DNA from: Kaistella pullorum
Lineage (GTDB): Bacteria; Bacteroidota; Bacteroidia; Flavobacteriales; Weeksellaceae
Length of the DNA stretch: 64,000 nucleotides
Direction of reading: 5' to 3'
Assembly (NCBI RefSeq): GCF_014837035.1
Contig: NZ_JACSPS010000003.1
Span: 342,881-406,880, forward strand
Shown: piece by piece, positions 9,307 to 17,938 of the stretch
How the letters are laid out: every line of letters begins with the position of its first letter
Position numbering within the stretch: position 1 is the first letter of the stretch
The notes under the pieces: model-generated
Seen by the model: only the letters and a program-made list of their open reading frames with translations
Databases searched by the model: none
What the model was told of the DNA's origin: nothing
Translations under genes and position numbers: made by a program

Positions 9307-9369
9307 CTGCTATCAATCTTTACGAAATCTGAAATTCCGTCCGCTTTCACGCGCCATTTTGGAGCATAA

Positions 9370-10218
9370 TCACTTAGGTTGCGGGTAACGGATTGCCTTA
9401 CTGAGCTCTATCGGATTATTCTCCCGCCGCATCCTTGCCTGCGCATCATCCGACATGGTTTTGAACTGGTCCAGACTGGTCACCTGCGTGCCGCCATACA
9501 TAAACTTCGCGCTTGGATCGGTATTGTTTTTAAAGGCCTCCTTAAACTGCCGCAGGGGATTATTGTACTGCTCCAGTTGCTTGGCTACCCAGACTTTTTC
9601 GCTAATTGCCAAAGGCTTCTTGCCGGCAAACGACTCCAGAAAGCCTGAAGTATCATAGGTGTCTTTGAACTTCTGACTTTTAACCAGTGAAAACCTAAAC
9701 TGATCACGGTCATCATACAACTCAAAGATAAGTCCGGGCAAACCACGGAATTTATACGGACCTTCGGGCACTACAACATCCTTGCTGAACCAGGCCGTCC
9801 AGTTTCTGCCGCCAAATTTGGTTGTGGCTTTTTGCAAGGTATAGTCGGCCGATCTCTTTGTCTCTTCAGTAAGCCGCCAGATGACCGGATCTGCTGTGGT
9901 AATACTGAAATAATCGCCGCTGAAAAAATAACTTACGTTCTCGTTCGAGTTTCGTTTGCGCGAGAGCGTGGGAACACTGTCATCCCAAATGATATTCTTA
10001 TAGTCGCGCACTTTGTTCAGGGAATCGTTTTCGGCATACATGTACGGATAGAATTTCACGTCCTGTGGGTTTACATCTAGCACCATATTCTCTTCGCGGA
10101 ACTCTTTTGCCAGAGAATCGCTTTTAAACTGAAATGCGTAAATGAATCTGTGCGTTTGTGCTGTAGCCAAGAAAGAAAATGTGAGCAATATGGGAATAAG
10201 CAGTTTGAATGGTTTCAT
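9370..10218 (-). CDS. GLPGLI family secreted protein
   Basis: The 282-residue protein has a Sec signal peptide (MKPFKLLIPILLTFSFLATAQ, cleavage after TAQ) and the family hallmark FRGLPGLIFELYD near residue 160, which defines the Bacteroidota-specific GLPGLI family. Its function is unknown; members are exported. It sits between rpsJ and rplC, where most bacteria have no gene, on the same strand as the ribosomal operons. It has its own downstream terminator, and the upstream str operon is also terminated, so it is probably an independent insertion rather than an operon member. Confidence 0.85.
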   Translation of the reverse strand: MKPFKLLIPILLTFSFLATAQTHRFIYAFQFKSDSLAKEFREENMVLDVNPQDVKFYPYMYAENDSLNKVRDYKNIIWDDSVPTLSRKRNSNENVSYFFSGDYFSITTADPVIWRLTEETKRSADYTLQKATTKFGGRNWTAWFSKDVVVPEGPYKFRGLPGLIFELYDDRDQFRFSLVKSQKFKDTYDTSGFLESFAGKKPLAISEKVWVAKQLEQYNNPLRQFKEAFKNNTDPSAKFMYGGTQVTSLDQFKTMSDDAQARMRRENNPIELSKAIRYPQPK

Positions 10219-10299
10219 GGTTTTAAATTTTAGAATAAAGTTATTTAAAATCCATAAATAATTTCACCTACTTACGAAAAGAAGAGATACCTGACTTTT

Positions 10300-10384
10300 A
10301 GCCCCGATTGCAACGGAAATCCTTTTTTGGGCGCGGCTGGCGCCGCGCCCAAAAAAGATTGCAGTGCAAAGCGGGACGGGATTT
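10300..10384. repeat. REP-like palindromic element, copy 1
   Basis: A left arm, CGATTGCAACGGAAATCC (10305-10322), leads into a perfect 15-bp stem: TTTTTTGGGCGCGGC (10323-10337) with GCCGCGCCCAAAAAA (10342-10356), loop TGGC. The right arm is GATTGCAGTGCAAAGCGGGA (10357-10376). The arms are themselves partly complementary. From memory, elements of this form are scattered through Chryseobacterium-type intergenic regions. A related copy lies at 39175-39263. It could also act as a strong bidirectional terminator. Confidence 0.75.
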
Positions 10385-10414
10385 CGCAAACAGCAAATAT
10401 CTTGTTGCTCCTAA

Positions 10415-10450
10415 GCCAAAAAAAATCCCTCTTCTTTCGAAAAGGGATTT
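10415..10450 (-). terminator. Terminator of the str operon (after rpsJ)
   Basis: The minus strand folds AAATCCCTTTTC with GAAGAGGGATTT, a 12-bp stem (one G-U) closed by a GAAA tetraloop (stem bases 10450-10439 and 10434-10423), followed by a run of T. This ends the rpsL-rpsG-fusA-rpsJ transcript. Confidence 0.85.
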
Positions 10451-10454
10451 CTAT

Positions 10455-10506
10455 CATAGCAAAGTGGCTTCTGGCTGATAGCTAATAGCGATTGCCTAAA
10501 AGCAAG
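10455..10506. repeat. Word repeat downstream of rpsJ
   Basis: The stretch consists of variants of a short word (CATAGC, TGGCTTC, TGGCTGATAGC, TAATAGC, AAAAGCAAG). It lies between the stop of rpsJ and the terminator. It resembles in style, but not sequence, the spacers at 409, 2576, 5134 and 31761, and shares AGC-type words with 7516. Confidence 0.45.
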
Positions 10507-10515
10507 CCGCCAAAA

Positions 10516-10821
10516 TCACACTTTAATTTCTACATCAACTCCTGAAGGAAGCTCTAATTTCATTAGGGCATCTACAGTTTTAGAAGATGAAGAGTAGATA
10601 TCCATCAGCCTCTTGTGAGCTGAAAGCTGGAACTGCTCTCTTGCCTTCTTGTTTACGTGAGGTGAACGAAGAACTGTGAAGATTCTTTTGTTCGTTGGCA
10701 AAGGAATCGGGCCGTTTACTACCGCACCGGTTGCTTTTACCGTTCTTACGATTTTCTCAGCAGACTTGTCTACTAAACTGTAATCGTAAGATTTTAATTT
10801 TATTCTGATTCTTTGTGACAT
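10516..10821 (-). CDS. rpsJ: 30S ribosomal protein S10
   Basis: The 101-residue protein has [20 protein letters not shown] and the S10 signature [20 protein letters not shown]10 is part of the small-subunit head and is also known as the antitermination factor NusE. It follows fusA by 19 bases and is the last gene of the str operon here, separated from the rest of the S10 genes. Confidence 0.97.
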   Translation of the reverse strand: MSQRIRIKLKSYDYSLVDKSAEKIVRTVKATGAVVNGPIPLPTNKRIFTVLRSPHVNKKAREQFQLSAHKRLMDIYSSSSKTVDALMKLELPSGVDVEIKV

Positions 10822-10840
10822 TTTAATTTAGATTTAAAGA

Positions 10841-12958
10841 TTACCCTCTTGATTTTTCGATTACAGATTCAGCAACGTTAGAAGGAGCTGCTTCGTATTT
10901 CTCGAATTCCATAGAAGATGTAGCTCTACCAGAAGAAAGTGTTCTAAGTGTAGTTACATATCCGAACATCTCTGAAAGTGGAACGAATCCTTTAATTACT
11001 TTCGCGTTGTTTCTATCGTCCATACCGTTGATGGTTCCTCTACGTTTGTTAAGGTCACCTACGATATCTCCCATGTATTCTTCCGGCGTTACCACTTCGA
11101 TTTTCATGATCGGTTCCATGATCACCGGCTTGGCTTTCTTACCAGCTTCCTTGAAGCCCATCTTAGCAGCAAGTTCGAATGAAAGTGCATCTGAATCCAC
11201 CGGGTGGAAAGATCCGTCTTTCAATGTCACTTTGATACCTTCGATTTCGAAACCTGCCAAAGGACCGTTCTTCATCGCTTCTTTGAAACCTTTTTCTACA
11301 GCTGGAATAAATTCTTTCGGAATGTTACCACCTTTGATCTCATTGATGAATTCAAGACCTGGCTTGTTGTCATCAGCCGGAGCCAATTCGAACACGATAT
11401 CAGCAAATTTACCACGTCCACCTGATTGTTTTTTGTAAACTTCTCTGTGGTTTGCAGACATTGTAAGGTTTTCTTTGTACTCTACCTGAGGTTGTCCCTG
11501 GTTTACTTCAACCTTGAACTCTCTTCTCATACGGTCAACAATGATGTCGAGGTGAAGTTCACCCATACCTGAGATGATGGTCTGTCCTGAAGCTTCGTCA
11601 GTCTTAACCTGGAAAGTAGGATCTTCTTCAGCCAATTTAGCCAAAGCGTTACCCATTTTATCCTGGTCAGCTTTCGTCTTAGGCTCTACCGCGATACCGA
11701 TTACCGGATCCGGGAAAACCATAGATTCAAGTACGATTGGGTGTTTTTCGTCACAAAGTGTATCACCAGTCTTGATAGACTTAAATCCAACAGCCGCACC
11801 GATATCTCCAGCCTCGATGTACTCGATTGGCTCTTGCTTGTTCGCATGCATCTGGAAGATACGTGAGATTCTTTCTTTGCTGTTTGATCTTGTGTTCAAT
11901 ACATAAGAACCTGCATCAAGTCTTCCTGAATAAGCTCTGAAGAATGCAAGTCTACCTACGAAAGGATCGGTTGCAATCTTAAACGCTAGTGCCGCGAAAG
12001 GCTCAGCCACTGATGGCTTTCTAGAGATAGGCTCGTCTGTTCTTGGGTCTGTTCCGTCGATTGCCTCCTTATCCATTGGTGAAGGAAGGTAACGGCAAAC
12101 AGCGTCAAGCATGAACTGTACACCTTTGTTTTTGAATGAAGAACCACAAGTCATTGGAATGATACTCATATCCAAAGTTGCAGCTCTAAGTGCAGCGTGA
12201 ATTTCTTCTTCAGTGATAGAGTTTTCATCTTCCATGAATTTCTCAAGAAGGTTCTCATCATACGCCGCGATCTCTTCGATCAACTGTGCTCTGAACTGCT
12301 TCACTTCGTCAGCCATGTTAGCCGGGATTTCCACAATATCAAAAGTAGAACCGTGGTTCTCATCATGCCATACAATAGCACGGTTTTTCACCAAGTCTAC
12401 AACTCCTTTGAAGTCTGCTTCATCACCAATTGGCAATACGATTGGAACTGCATTGGATCCAAGCATTTCTTTCACCTGCTTACAAACGTTCAGGAAGTCA
12501 GCTCCCTGACGGTCCATCTTGTTTACAAAGCCCATACGTGCAACTTTATAGTTGTCCGCAAGTCTCCAGTTGGTTTCAGACTGAGGTTCTACCCCGTCTA
12601 CTGCAGAGAAAAGGAATACAAGACCATCCAGTACACGAAGAGAACGGTTTACCTCTACGGTAAAGTCAACGTGTCCCGGTGTATCGATGATGTTGAAGTG
12701 ATAGTTTTTCGCATCCGGAAGTGCTTTACCTTGCTCGGTAGGGAATTTCCAGTCTACAGTTACTGCTGCAGATGTAATGGTAATCCCTCTTTCAGCTTCC
12801 TGCTCCATCCAGTCAGTTGTAGCACCGCCTTCGTGAGTTTCACCGATTTTGTGGTTTTTTCCGGAATAAAATAGAATTCTTTCTGTCGTGGTGGTTTTCC
12901 CTGCATCAATGTGAGCAGCGATACCAATATTTCTTGTAAGGGTAAGATCTCTTGCCAT
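10841..12958 (-). CDS. fusA: Elongation factor G
   Basis: The 705-residue GTPase drives translocation of tRNA and mRNA. The P-loop [12 protein letters not shown] is at about residues 15-26, followed by switch [11 protein letters not shown] and the NKMDRQGAD motif. Domains II-V follow, with [14 protein letters not shown] in domain III. The length is normal for bacterial EF-G. It lies between rpsG (6 bases) and rpsJ (19 bases) in the str operon, where tuf is absent. Confidence 0.98.
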   Translation of the reverse strand: MARDLTLTRNIGIAAHIDAGKTTTTERILFYSGKNHKIGETHEGGATTDWMEQEAERGITITSAAVTVDWKFPTEQGKALPDAKNYHFNIIDTPGHVDFTVEVNRSLRVLDGLVFLFSAVDGVEPQSETNWRLADNYKVARMGFVNKMDRQGADFLNVCKQVKEMLGSNAVPIVLPIGDEADFKGVVDLVKNRAIVWHDENHGSTFDIVEIPANMADEVKQFRAQLIEEIAAYDENLLEKFMEDENSITEEEIHAALRAATLDMSIIPMTCGSSFKNKGVQFMLDAVCRYLPSPMDKEAIDGTDPRTDEPISRKPSVAEPFAALAFKIATDPFVGRLAFFRAYSGRLDAGSYVLNTRSNSKERISRIFQMHANKQEPIEYIEAGDIGAAVGFKSIKTGDTLCDEKHPIVLESMVFPDPVIGIAVEPKTKADQDKMGNALAKLAEEDPTFQVKTDEASGQTIISGMGELHLDIIVDRMRREFKVEVNQGQPQVEYKENLTMSANHREVYKKQSGGRGKFADIVFELAPADDNKPGLEFINEIKGGNIPKEFIPAVEKGFKEAMKNGPLAGFEIEGIKVTLKDGSFHPVDSDALSFELAAKMGFKEAGKKAKPVIMEPIMKIEVVTPEEYMGDIVGDLNKRRGTINGMDDRNNAKVIKGFVPLSEMFGYVTTLRTLSSGRATSSMEFEKYEAAPSNVAESVIEKSRG

Positions 12959-12964
12959 TTCAGA

Positions 12965-13441
12965 TTAGAATTTAAAGTGTGAAAATGCTTTGTTTGCTTC
13001 AGCCATTCTGTGAGTGTCTGTTTTCTTTTTGTAAGCAGCACCTTCTTCTTTTGCAGCAGCGATAACTTCAGCAGCCAATTTCTGAGCCATTGATTTATCG
13101 TTTCTAGCTTTAGAATATTTGATTAACCACTTCATCGCCATAGAGATTTTTCTGTCAGCACGAATTGGCATTGGGATCTGGAAGTTTGCACCACCGATTC
13201 TGCGTGAACGTACTTCTACGTGTGGCATTACGTTGGTAAGGGCATCTTTCCAGATTTCAAGAGAAGTTTTTTCGTTCTCTCCTTTTTTGCTTTCTACGAT
13301 ATCTAATGCATCATAGAAAATTTTGAATGCGATTGACTTCTTACCGTCAAGCATCAGGTTATTTACGAATCTTGTTACCAGCTGATCATTAAACTTAGGA
13401 TCCGGTAACAACGGTCTTTTTTTCGCTTTCGTCTTTCTCAT
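12965..13441 (-). CDS. rpsG: 30S ribosomal protein S7
   Basis: The 158-residue product shows the S7 signature [22 protein letters not shown] and [18 protein letters not shown]7 nucleates assembly of the 16S rRNA 3' domain and lies near the E site. It follows rpsL by 26 bases. Confidence 0.98.
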   Translation of the reverse strand: MRKTKAKKRPLLPDPKFNDQLVTRFVNNLMLDGKKSIAFKIFYDALDIVESKKGENEKTSLEIWKDALTNVMPHVEVRSRRIGGANFQIPMPIRADRKISMAMKWLIKYSKARNDKSMAQKLAAEVIAAAKEEGAAYKKKTDTHRMAEANKAFSHFKF

Positions 13442-13467
13442 TGTTTCGTTTCTTTAAAATTTAATGA

Positions 13468-13881
13468 TTACTTTTTCTTGCCTTTAGCAGGTGCTGCAGC
13501 TGCCTGACCTGGTTTTGGTCTCTTAGCTCCGTACTTGGATCTTCTCTGAGTTCTTCCGTTTACTCCTGCGGTATCCAAAGCTCCACGAACAATGTGATAA
13601 CGTACTCCCGGTAGGTCTTTCACCCTTCCTCCGCGTACCAATACTATCGAGTGCTCTTGAAGATTATGTCCTTCGCCCGGGATATAAGCGTTGACTTCTT
13701 TCCCGTTAGAAAGTCTTACCCTTGCAACTTTTCTAAGTGCAGAGTTAGGTTTCTTCGGGGTGGTAGTATATACTCTGGTACATACACCTCGTCTTTGTGG
13801 ACAGGAATCAAGGGCAGCCGATTTACTCTTCTTGGTAAGTGCGACTCTTCCTTTTCTAACTAATTGTTGAATAGTAGGCAT
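13468..13881 (-). CDS. rpsL: 30S ribosomal protein S12
   Basis: The 137-residue protein has the S12 core [19 protein letters not shown] and [20 protein letters not shown]. It forms part of the decoding centre and is where streptomycin-resistance changes arise. The Lys positions commonly altered in resistant strains (TPKKPNS and GRVKDLPG) are the wild-type residues. It is the first gene of the str operon, with its promoter at 13906. Confidence 0.98.
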   Translation of the reverse strand: MPTIQQLVRKGRVALTKKSKSAALDSCPQRRGVCTRVYTTTPKKPNSALRKVARVRLSNGKEVNAYIPGEGHNLQEHSIVLVRGGRVKDLPGVRYHIVRGALDTAGVNGRTQRRSKYGAKRPKPGQAAAAPAKGKKK

Positions 13882-13905
13882 TTAATTGCTTTTTATTTTA
13901 GGGTG

Positions 13906-13935
13906 CAAAAGTAGGGAATAATTTTAAACCTGCAA
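13906..13935 (-). promoter_or_regulatory. Promoter of the str operon
   Basis: The minus strand reads TTG (13935-13933), a 19-base spacer and TACTTTTG (13913-13906), a full match to the Bacteroidota pattern. The start codon of rpsL is 24 bases beyond the -7 box. Confidence 0.85.
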
Positions 13936-13971
13936 ACACTGATTTATAATTATTTATGCAATATATGCCAC

Positions 13972-15582
13972 TTATTTTGTCACTTTATTCAAAAACTCCT
14001 GTTTAACGTTCGGATTCCTATCAAATTCCATCAGGTTTTTCCTCAGCGATGCTTCTTCTTCGGACCTTAATGCGTAAAAGACAATGCGTTGCCGCGCGGG
14101 CCCATAAGGTTCGGGGATTTTCCAAGTTGCTACCGGGATCCATTCATCGGGCACACCGCCGGGAAACCATTCAGGGTAGATCACTGCTACCTTAAATTTG
14201 TTTTTTGCTGCGTATTCCACGATGAATTTTTTGTTTTTAAATGCATTTTCTTCTGCAGAAAGATGTTTATTCCGTACGATTTCCTCTGCAATATCGGTGC
14301 TTCCAAGCCCCACAATATCCAGCAACTGCACACCACTGAAGTACGAAATGGCGCCTATGTCATTGGCCACTATTTTTTCTCCTTTATAATATTTACCCAA
14401 AAATCTCGACATTTCCACCTGCTGGCTGTTTATACCTTTACTCATATAGGTTAACGGCAAATGATGATAGCCAAAACGATATATAGATATGAGTACAATT
14501 GCAGTAATACTACCCAGCGTCAGTATTTTTAAAAGGCTTTTGTTCAGTTCTGTTTTCCTGTATTTTTCATGCAAATGTGTGATAATTGGGATACAAATCA
14601 GCAGCAGTGAAATCATTAAATAATTCTCATACCGATACATCAGCACCGCGAATAACGCATGCAGAACACTTGTAAGAACCACCACGATGAGCAGCGTTTC
14701 GTTTAACAGATTTTTTAATCGCGCTGCGCGGTATTTTTCAAAAAGATAAACCGCTATAATCACTAATGGAAAGAAGAGACATTTATAGAAGCTGACATTA
14801 AGTAAAATTCCGTTTTCGAATAGTTGCCACATGCTCATGAAAATATGGTCTTCGGCCGGATAACTCCCTTTTACCATCACCGAATTCGGAAAAAAGAAAC
14901 CCCCGTTTTGCACAGAAATAATTCCGAAAACCACGATGGCAATAAACCCTGCAACCAAAATCAATGTTCCCTTTAAATAATTTTTCCTCAGAAAAAGCGC
15001 GAATGCCAGTGAAACAGTAAAGAACATACTTTCGAACCTGACCATCGACAGAAAAAAAGTTACGGTAAGCAGCAGCAAGAAATCTTTGCATCTAAAATCT
15101 GACTTTACATTCCGGTGAATGAAATACACAGCCAAAACCATCAGAAACATATGTATCGTATGCTCCATCCCGATCAAAACCATGACATATAACAAAGGAA
15201 AGAACAAAATTAATGCGGCAGCCCACTTCAGTTCCGTAGAACCGTAGAAATCTTTGTAATATCTGTAAACAGAATAGACCGTGAGATATCCGAATACAAC
15301 ATTCAGCAATAACGGATAATATTCCCAGTCTCCGAACAGCCTGATGAGACCCGCAAGCAGCAGCGTATATAATATAGATGACGAAGCACTGTCGAACCCA
15401 GAAATATTCACGCTCCAAACGCCGAGTTCAGCGAAATTTCTGGCCAAAGCCAAGTGGATATAAACATCATCAATCGGGTAAATATACCGTTGTCCCGGTG
15501 GCAGTTGCGCCCAACTCAAAAAAAAATAAAACCCGGTGATTGCCGTAAAACACAGCATTAGTATATATAAATACTTCGTCAT
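13972..15582 (-). CDS. Polytopic membrane protein, GT-C glycosyltransferase-like
   Basis: This is a roughly 536-residue protein of about a dozen hydrophobic segments. Soon after the first segment comes an acidic pair in a loop (YPIDDVYIHLALARNFAE), as in GT-C lipid-linked-sugar transferases. The C-terminal soluble part has ANDIGAISYFSGVQLLDIVG, which recurs in bacterial mannosyl- and arabinosyl-transferase-like proteins. This supports a role in transferring a sugar on the periplasmic face, but the substrate cannot be read. I chose the start MTKYLYI at 15582, because an upstream ATG at 15597 lies inside a CATATTTG promoter-like element. It is a single gene. Confidence 0.6.
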   Translation of the reverse strand: MTKYLYILMLCFTAITGFYFFLSWAQLPPGQRYIYPIDDVYIHLALARNFAELGVWSVNISGFDSASSSILYTLLLAGLIRLFGDWEYYPLLLNVVFGYLTVYSVYRYYKDFYGSTELKWAAALILFFPLLYVMVLIGMEHTIHMFLMVLAVYFIHRNVKSDFRCKDFLLLLTVTFFLSMVRFESMFFTVSLAFALFLRKNYLKGTLILVAGFIAIVVFGIISVQNGGFFFPNSVMVKGSYPAEDHIFMSMWQLFENGILLNVSFYKCLFFPLVIIAVYLFEKYRAARLKNLLNETLLIVVVLTSVLHALFAVLMYRYENYLMISLLLICIPIITHLHEKYRKTELNKSLLKILTLGSITAIVLISIYRFGYHHLPLTYMSKGINSQQVEMSRFLGKYYKGEKIVANDIGAISYFSGVQLLDIVGLGSTDIAEEIVRNKHLSAEENAFKNKKFIVEYAAKNKFKVAVIYPEWFPGGVPDEWIPVATWKIPEPYGPARQRIVFYALRSEEEASLRKNLMEFDRNPNVKQEFLNKVTK

Positions 15583-15625
15583 TAGGCAAATATGCAAATT
15601 TCCGTCATTGAAATCAACTTATGTT

Positions 15626-15633
15626 TATATTTG
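15626..15633 (+). promoter_or_regulatory. -7 promoter box of the LRR protein gene
   Basis: TATATTTG matches TAnnTTTG exactly. A TTG lies at 15608-15610, but the spacer is only 15 bases, so the -33 box is uncertain. Because the box lies downstream of an in-frame ATG at 15621, it moves the likely start of the gene to the GTG at 15657. Confidence 0.6.
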
Positions 15634-15656
15634 CAATCTTACAAAACACGAATCCG

Positions 15657-17285
15657 GTGAAGAAAATTTTACTCCTTTTATTCTTTTCTCAGCTCTTTTT
15701 TGCCCAAAAATACAGTATCTCATTTGCCGAACGAACCGCGCTGGTAAACATCTACAACAGCACTTCCGGCTCAGGATGGAGCCAAACCTGGGACCTTGAA
15801 AAAGACCCGCGTTACTGGTACGGCATCAAAATCCGCAACGGGAACGTGATTGAGATCAACCTTCGCGGTAACGCACTGAAAGGCGCTTTTCCCATTTACT
15901 TCAGCACGTTTTCCAAGCTGGAACGGCTCGATTTGAGTTCAAACCAACTCACCGGCGAAGTTTCGAATTCTATTTCCGGGCTGGGCAATCTGACACGTCT
16001 TGACATCAGCAATAACCGCCTCACCGGCGATCCTTCTGCGGCCATTACTCCACTTTTGAATCTTACCGAAATTTCTTTGGGCAACAATTTCTTTGTCTTT
16101 AATGATGTCGGCAGTTTTATTGAAAATTTTAAAAAGCTTGAAGTCTTGGATCTCTCCGCCGTTGGTCTCACGGCAGTTCCCTTCAAAATCACTGCACTGA
16201 CAGCTTTAAAATCCTTAAATCTCAGCAACAACAGTATTTCGCAGAACTTTTCAGCATTGTCTTCATTGAATAATGTCACAGAACTGAATCTTTCAGGCAA
16301 CAAACTCACCAGAATTCCCACGGAAATTTCCACTTTGCCGCTTACATCACTGGATGTTTCCGCGAATCTCTTCAGTTCAAATTATGCCACCACGCTTACA
16401 TCCCTGAAAAGTCTTGAGTGGCTTTCACTCTCCAATAACCAGATTGAAACCTTCCCGGCCGAATTGGCGCAGCTTACGAATCTAATCCATCTTAATCTCT
16501 CTTCCAATAAACTTTCCGGTGATTTTGCATCGCTGACACCATTAAAAAAACTTACCCAACTCTATCTGGACAACAACCTTATCGAGGGAACTTTCCCGGC
16601 GGTTTTGCTCCAAAATAAAAGCCTGCAGATGCTTTCCCTTACCGGAAATCAGCTTTCCGGCACTATTCCGGACGGAATTCCTGCACTTACATTCCTTGAA
16701 AACAACAGATTCAGCAAGCAGGAAATCAAAGATTTTGTTTTAAAGGAAAATCCGGTGACAGATTTCACCTATTCGCCTCAGCGGTACGACGAAGCTCAAA
16801 CCCTGGCCGCGCCACTTGGAGGAAGCGCGTCTATTCCGCAATCGCTTTCAGGTCCTGAATATCAGTTTTCGTGGTATAAGAATTTAGAAGAAAAAACGCC
16901 ACAAACCACGCAAAGCTATTTTATCAGTAAAACAGAAGAATCAGATTATACGAAGTACACTTGCGAGGCCTACTATTTCGAAAAACTGCCTAAGGAAATC
17001 CTCGAAATTTCTTTCTTCCGCGAGCCGGTCACCCTTATGAAACAGCTAGCAACAGAGGAAGTGCTGAAGGACCTCATCATCTACCCAAATCCTACCAGCG
17101 ATTATCTGAACATCAAAACCAGCCAGATACAGATCGAAAACATCTATATTTTCGACCTCAGCGGCAAGCTACTCCTCACTACAAAATCGAAACAGATTGA
17201 TGTACGGGCGCTGCCGTCAGCAACTTACGTAATCTCCATAAAAACTGCGGACGCACTGAAATCATTTAAATTCATCAAACACTAA
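15657..17285 (+). CDS. Secreted leucine-rich-repeat protein with T9SS sorting domain
   Basis: The product of about 542 residues starts with a signal peptide (VKKILLLLFFSQLFFAQ, GTG start). It continues with some 12 leucine-rich repeats of the type LxxLxLSxNxLxG, in part plant-like (LSGTIPDGIP). A C-terminal domain of about 75 residues follows (IIYPNPTSDYLNI to VISIKTADALKSFKFIKH), which is a type A sorting signal for the type 9 secretion system. It is therefore exported across the outer membrane and probably surface-attached. LRRs usually bind protein or glycan partners; the partner here is unknown. The GTG start is chosen because the -7 promoter box overlaps the earlier in-frame ATG. Confidence 0.85.
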   Translation: MKKILLLLFFSQLFFAQKYSISFAERTALVNIYNSTSGSGWSQTWDLEKDPRYWYGIKIRNGNVIEINLRGNALKGAFPIYFSTFSKLERLDLSSNQLTGEVSNSISGLGNLTRLDISNNRLTGDPSAAITPLLNLTEISLGNNFFVFNDVGSFIENFKKLEVLDLSAVGLTAVPFKITALTALKSLNLSNNSISQNFSALSSLNNVTELNLSGNKLTRIPTEISTLPLTSLDVSANLFSSNYATTLTSLKSLEWLSLSNNQIETFPAELAQLTNLIHLNLSSNKLSGDFASLTPLKKLTQLYLDNNLIEGTFPAVLLQNKSLQMLSLTGNQLSGTIPDGIPALTFLENNRFSKQEIKDFVLKENPVTDFTYSPQRYDEAQTLAAPLGGSASIPQSLSGPEYQFSWYKNLEEKTPQTTQSYFISKTEESDYTKYTCEAYYFEKLPKEILEISFFREPVTLMKQLATEEVLKDLIIYPNPTSDYLNIKTSQIQIENIYIFDLSGKLLLTTKSKQIDVRALPSATYVISIKTADALKSFKFIKH

Positions 17286-17321
17286 CGCAGTTATTTGCAT
17301 TTAGCAGAAAAGGCACAGCTT

Positions 17322-17351
17322 TTGAACGACTTTCGGCAACTTGTACCTTTG
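17322..17351 (+). promoter_or_regulatory. Promoter of dps
   Basis: TTG at 17322-17324, a 19-base spacer and TACCTTTG at 17344-17351 form a textbook Bacteroidota promoter. The ATG of dps is 18 bases after the -7 box. Confidence 0.85.
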
Positions 17352-17369
17352 AAATAAATAGTAAATATT

Positions 17370-17846
17370 ATGAATAATACTAAAATCATTGGGCTTAATG
17401 AAAATGATGCCCAACAAATCGCGGAAAAATTAAATGTGTTGCTCGCAGAATATTCGGTGTTTTACCAGAATACCCGCGGAGCCCATTGGAACATCAAAGG
17501 AAACCAGTTTTTCACACTTCATCCAAAATTTGAGGAACTTTATAACAACTTAGTGTTGAAGATCGACGAGATTGCAGAAAGAATCCTTACGCTTGGCGCA
17601 ACTCCAAACCACAATTACAGTGATTATCTTGCGATGTCAACAATCAAAGAAAGTCGCGAAGTTTCAGATGCAGCCAAATGTGTCGAAAACATTCTCGCCT
17701 CATTCAAGATAATTATTGACCGACAGCGTGACATCCTCGATTACACCGAAAAAGCAGGTGACGAAGGTACCAATTCACAAATGAGCGACTACATCACAGA
17801 GCAGGAAAAAGAGGTTTGGATGTACAACTCTTACCTTGGTAAATAA
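17370..17846 (+). CDS. dps: Dps-family ferritin-like DNA-protection protein
   Basis: The 158-residue four-helix protein stores iron and consumes peroxide, protecting DNA under starvation or oxidative stress. The ferroxidase ligands keep the Dps spacing: His39 (GAHWNIKG), His51 (LHPKFEELY), Asp66 and Glu70 (KIDEIAERIL). The length is standard, and the short N-terminus lacks the Lys-rich DNA-binding tail of E. coli Dps, so DNA binding may be weak. It is monocistronic, with its own promoter and a terminator at 17868. Confidence 0.93.
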   Translation: MNNTKIIGLNENDAQQIAEKLNVLLAEYSVFYQNTRGAHWNIKGNQFFTLHPKFEELYNNLVLKIDEIAERILTLGATPNHNYSDYLAMSTIKESREVSDAAKCVENILASFKIIIDRQRDILDYTEKAGDEGTNSQMSDYITEQEKEVWMYNSYLGK

Positions 17847-17867
17847 AAGATCAATAAATCACAGCAT

Positions 17868-17898
17868 AAAATCGCCTTTGCTACAAGGGCGATTTTTT
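17868..17898 (+). terminator. Terminator after dps
   Basis: AAATCGCCTTTG pairs with CAAGGGCGATTT (one G-U) around a short loop and is followed by a T run. It ends the dps transcript just before the pncB promoter. Confidence 0.85.
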
Positions 17899-17912
17899 AC
17901 TGTCTAAAGTCT

Positions 17913-17920
17913 TAAATTTG
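17913..17920 (+). promoter_or_regulatory. -7 promoter box of pncB
   Basis: TAAATTTG is an exact TAnnTTTG match, placed between the dps terminator and pncB. An in-frame TTG at 17918 lies inside this box and so cannot be the start; the ATG at 17939 fits. Confidence 0.65.
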
Positions 17921-17938
17921 TTACTAAAGAAGCCTGAC

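Noticed and set aside
10323..10356. Long GC-rich stem thought at first to be only a terminator
   Set aside because: As a terminator alone it does not account for the flanking arms also found at 39175, so it is reported as a repeat.
10272..10457. 61-residue open frame on the minus strand between rpsJ and the GLPGLI gene
   Set aside because: It reads straight through the palindromic element and the str terminator; composition is explained by those repeats.
12197..12874. 225-residue open frame on the plus strand opposite fusA
   Set aside because: It is antisense to the conserved EF-G sequence, is rich in Cys/Phe/Val from reverse codons, and has no promoter or start support.
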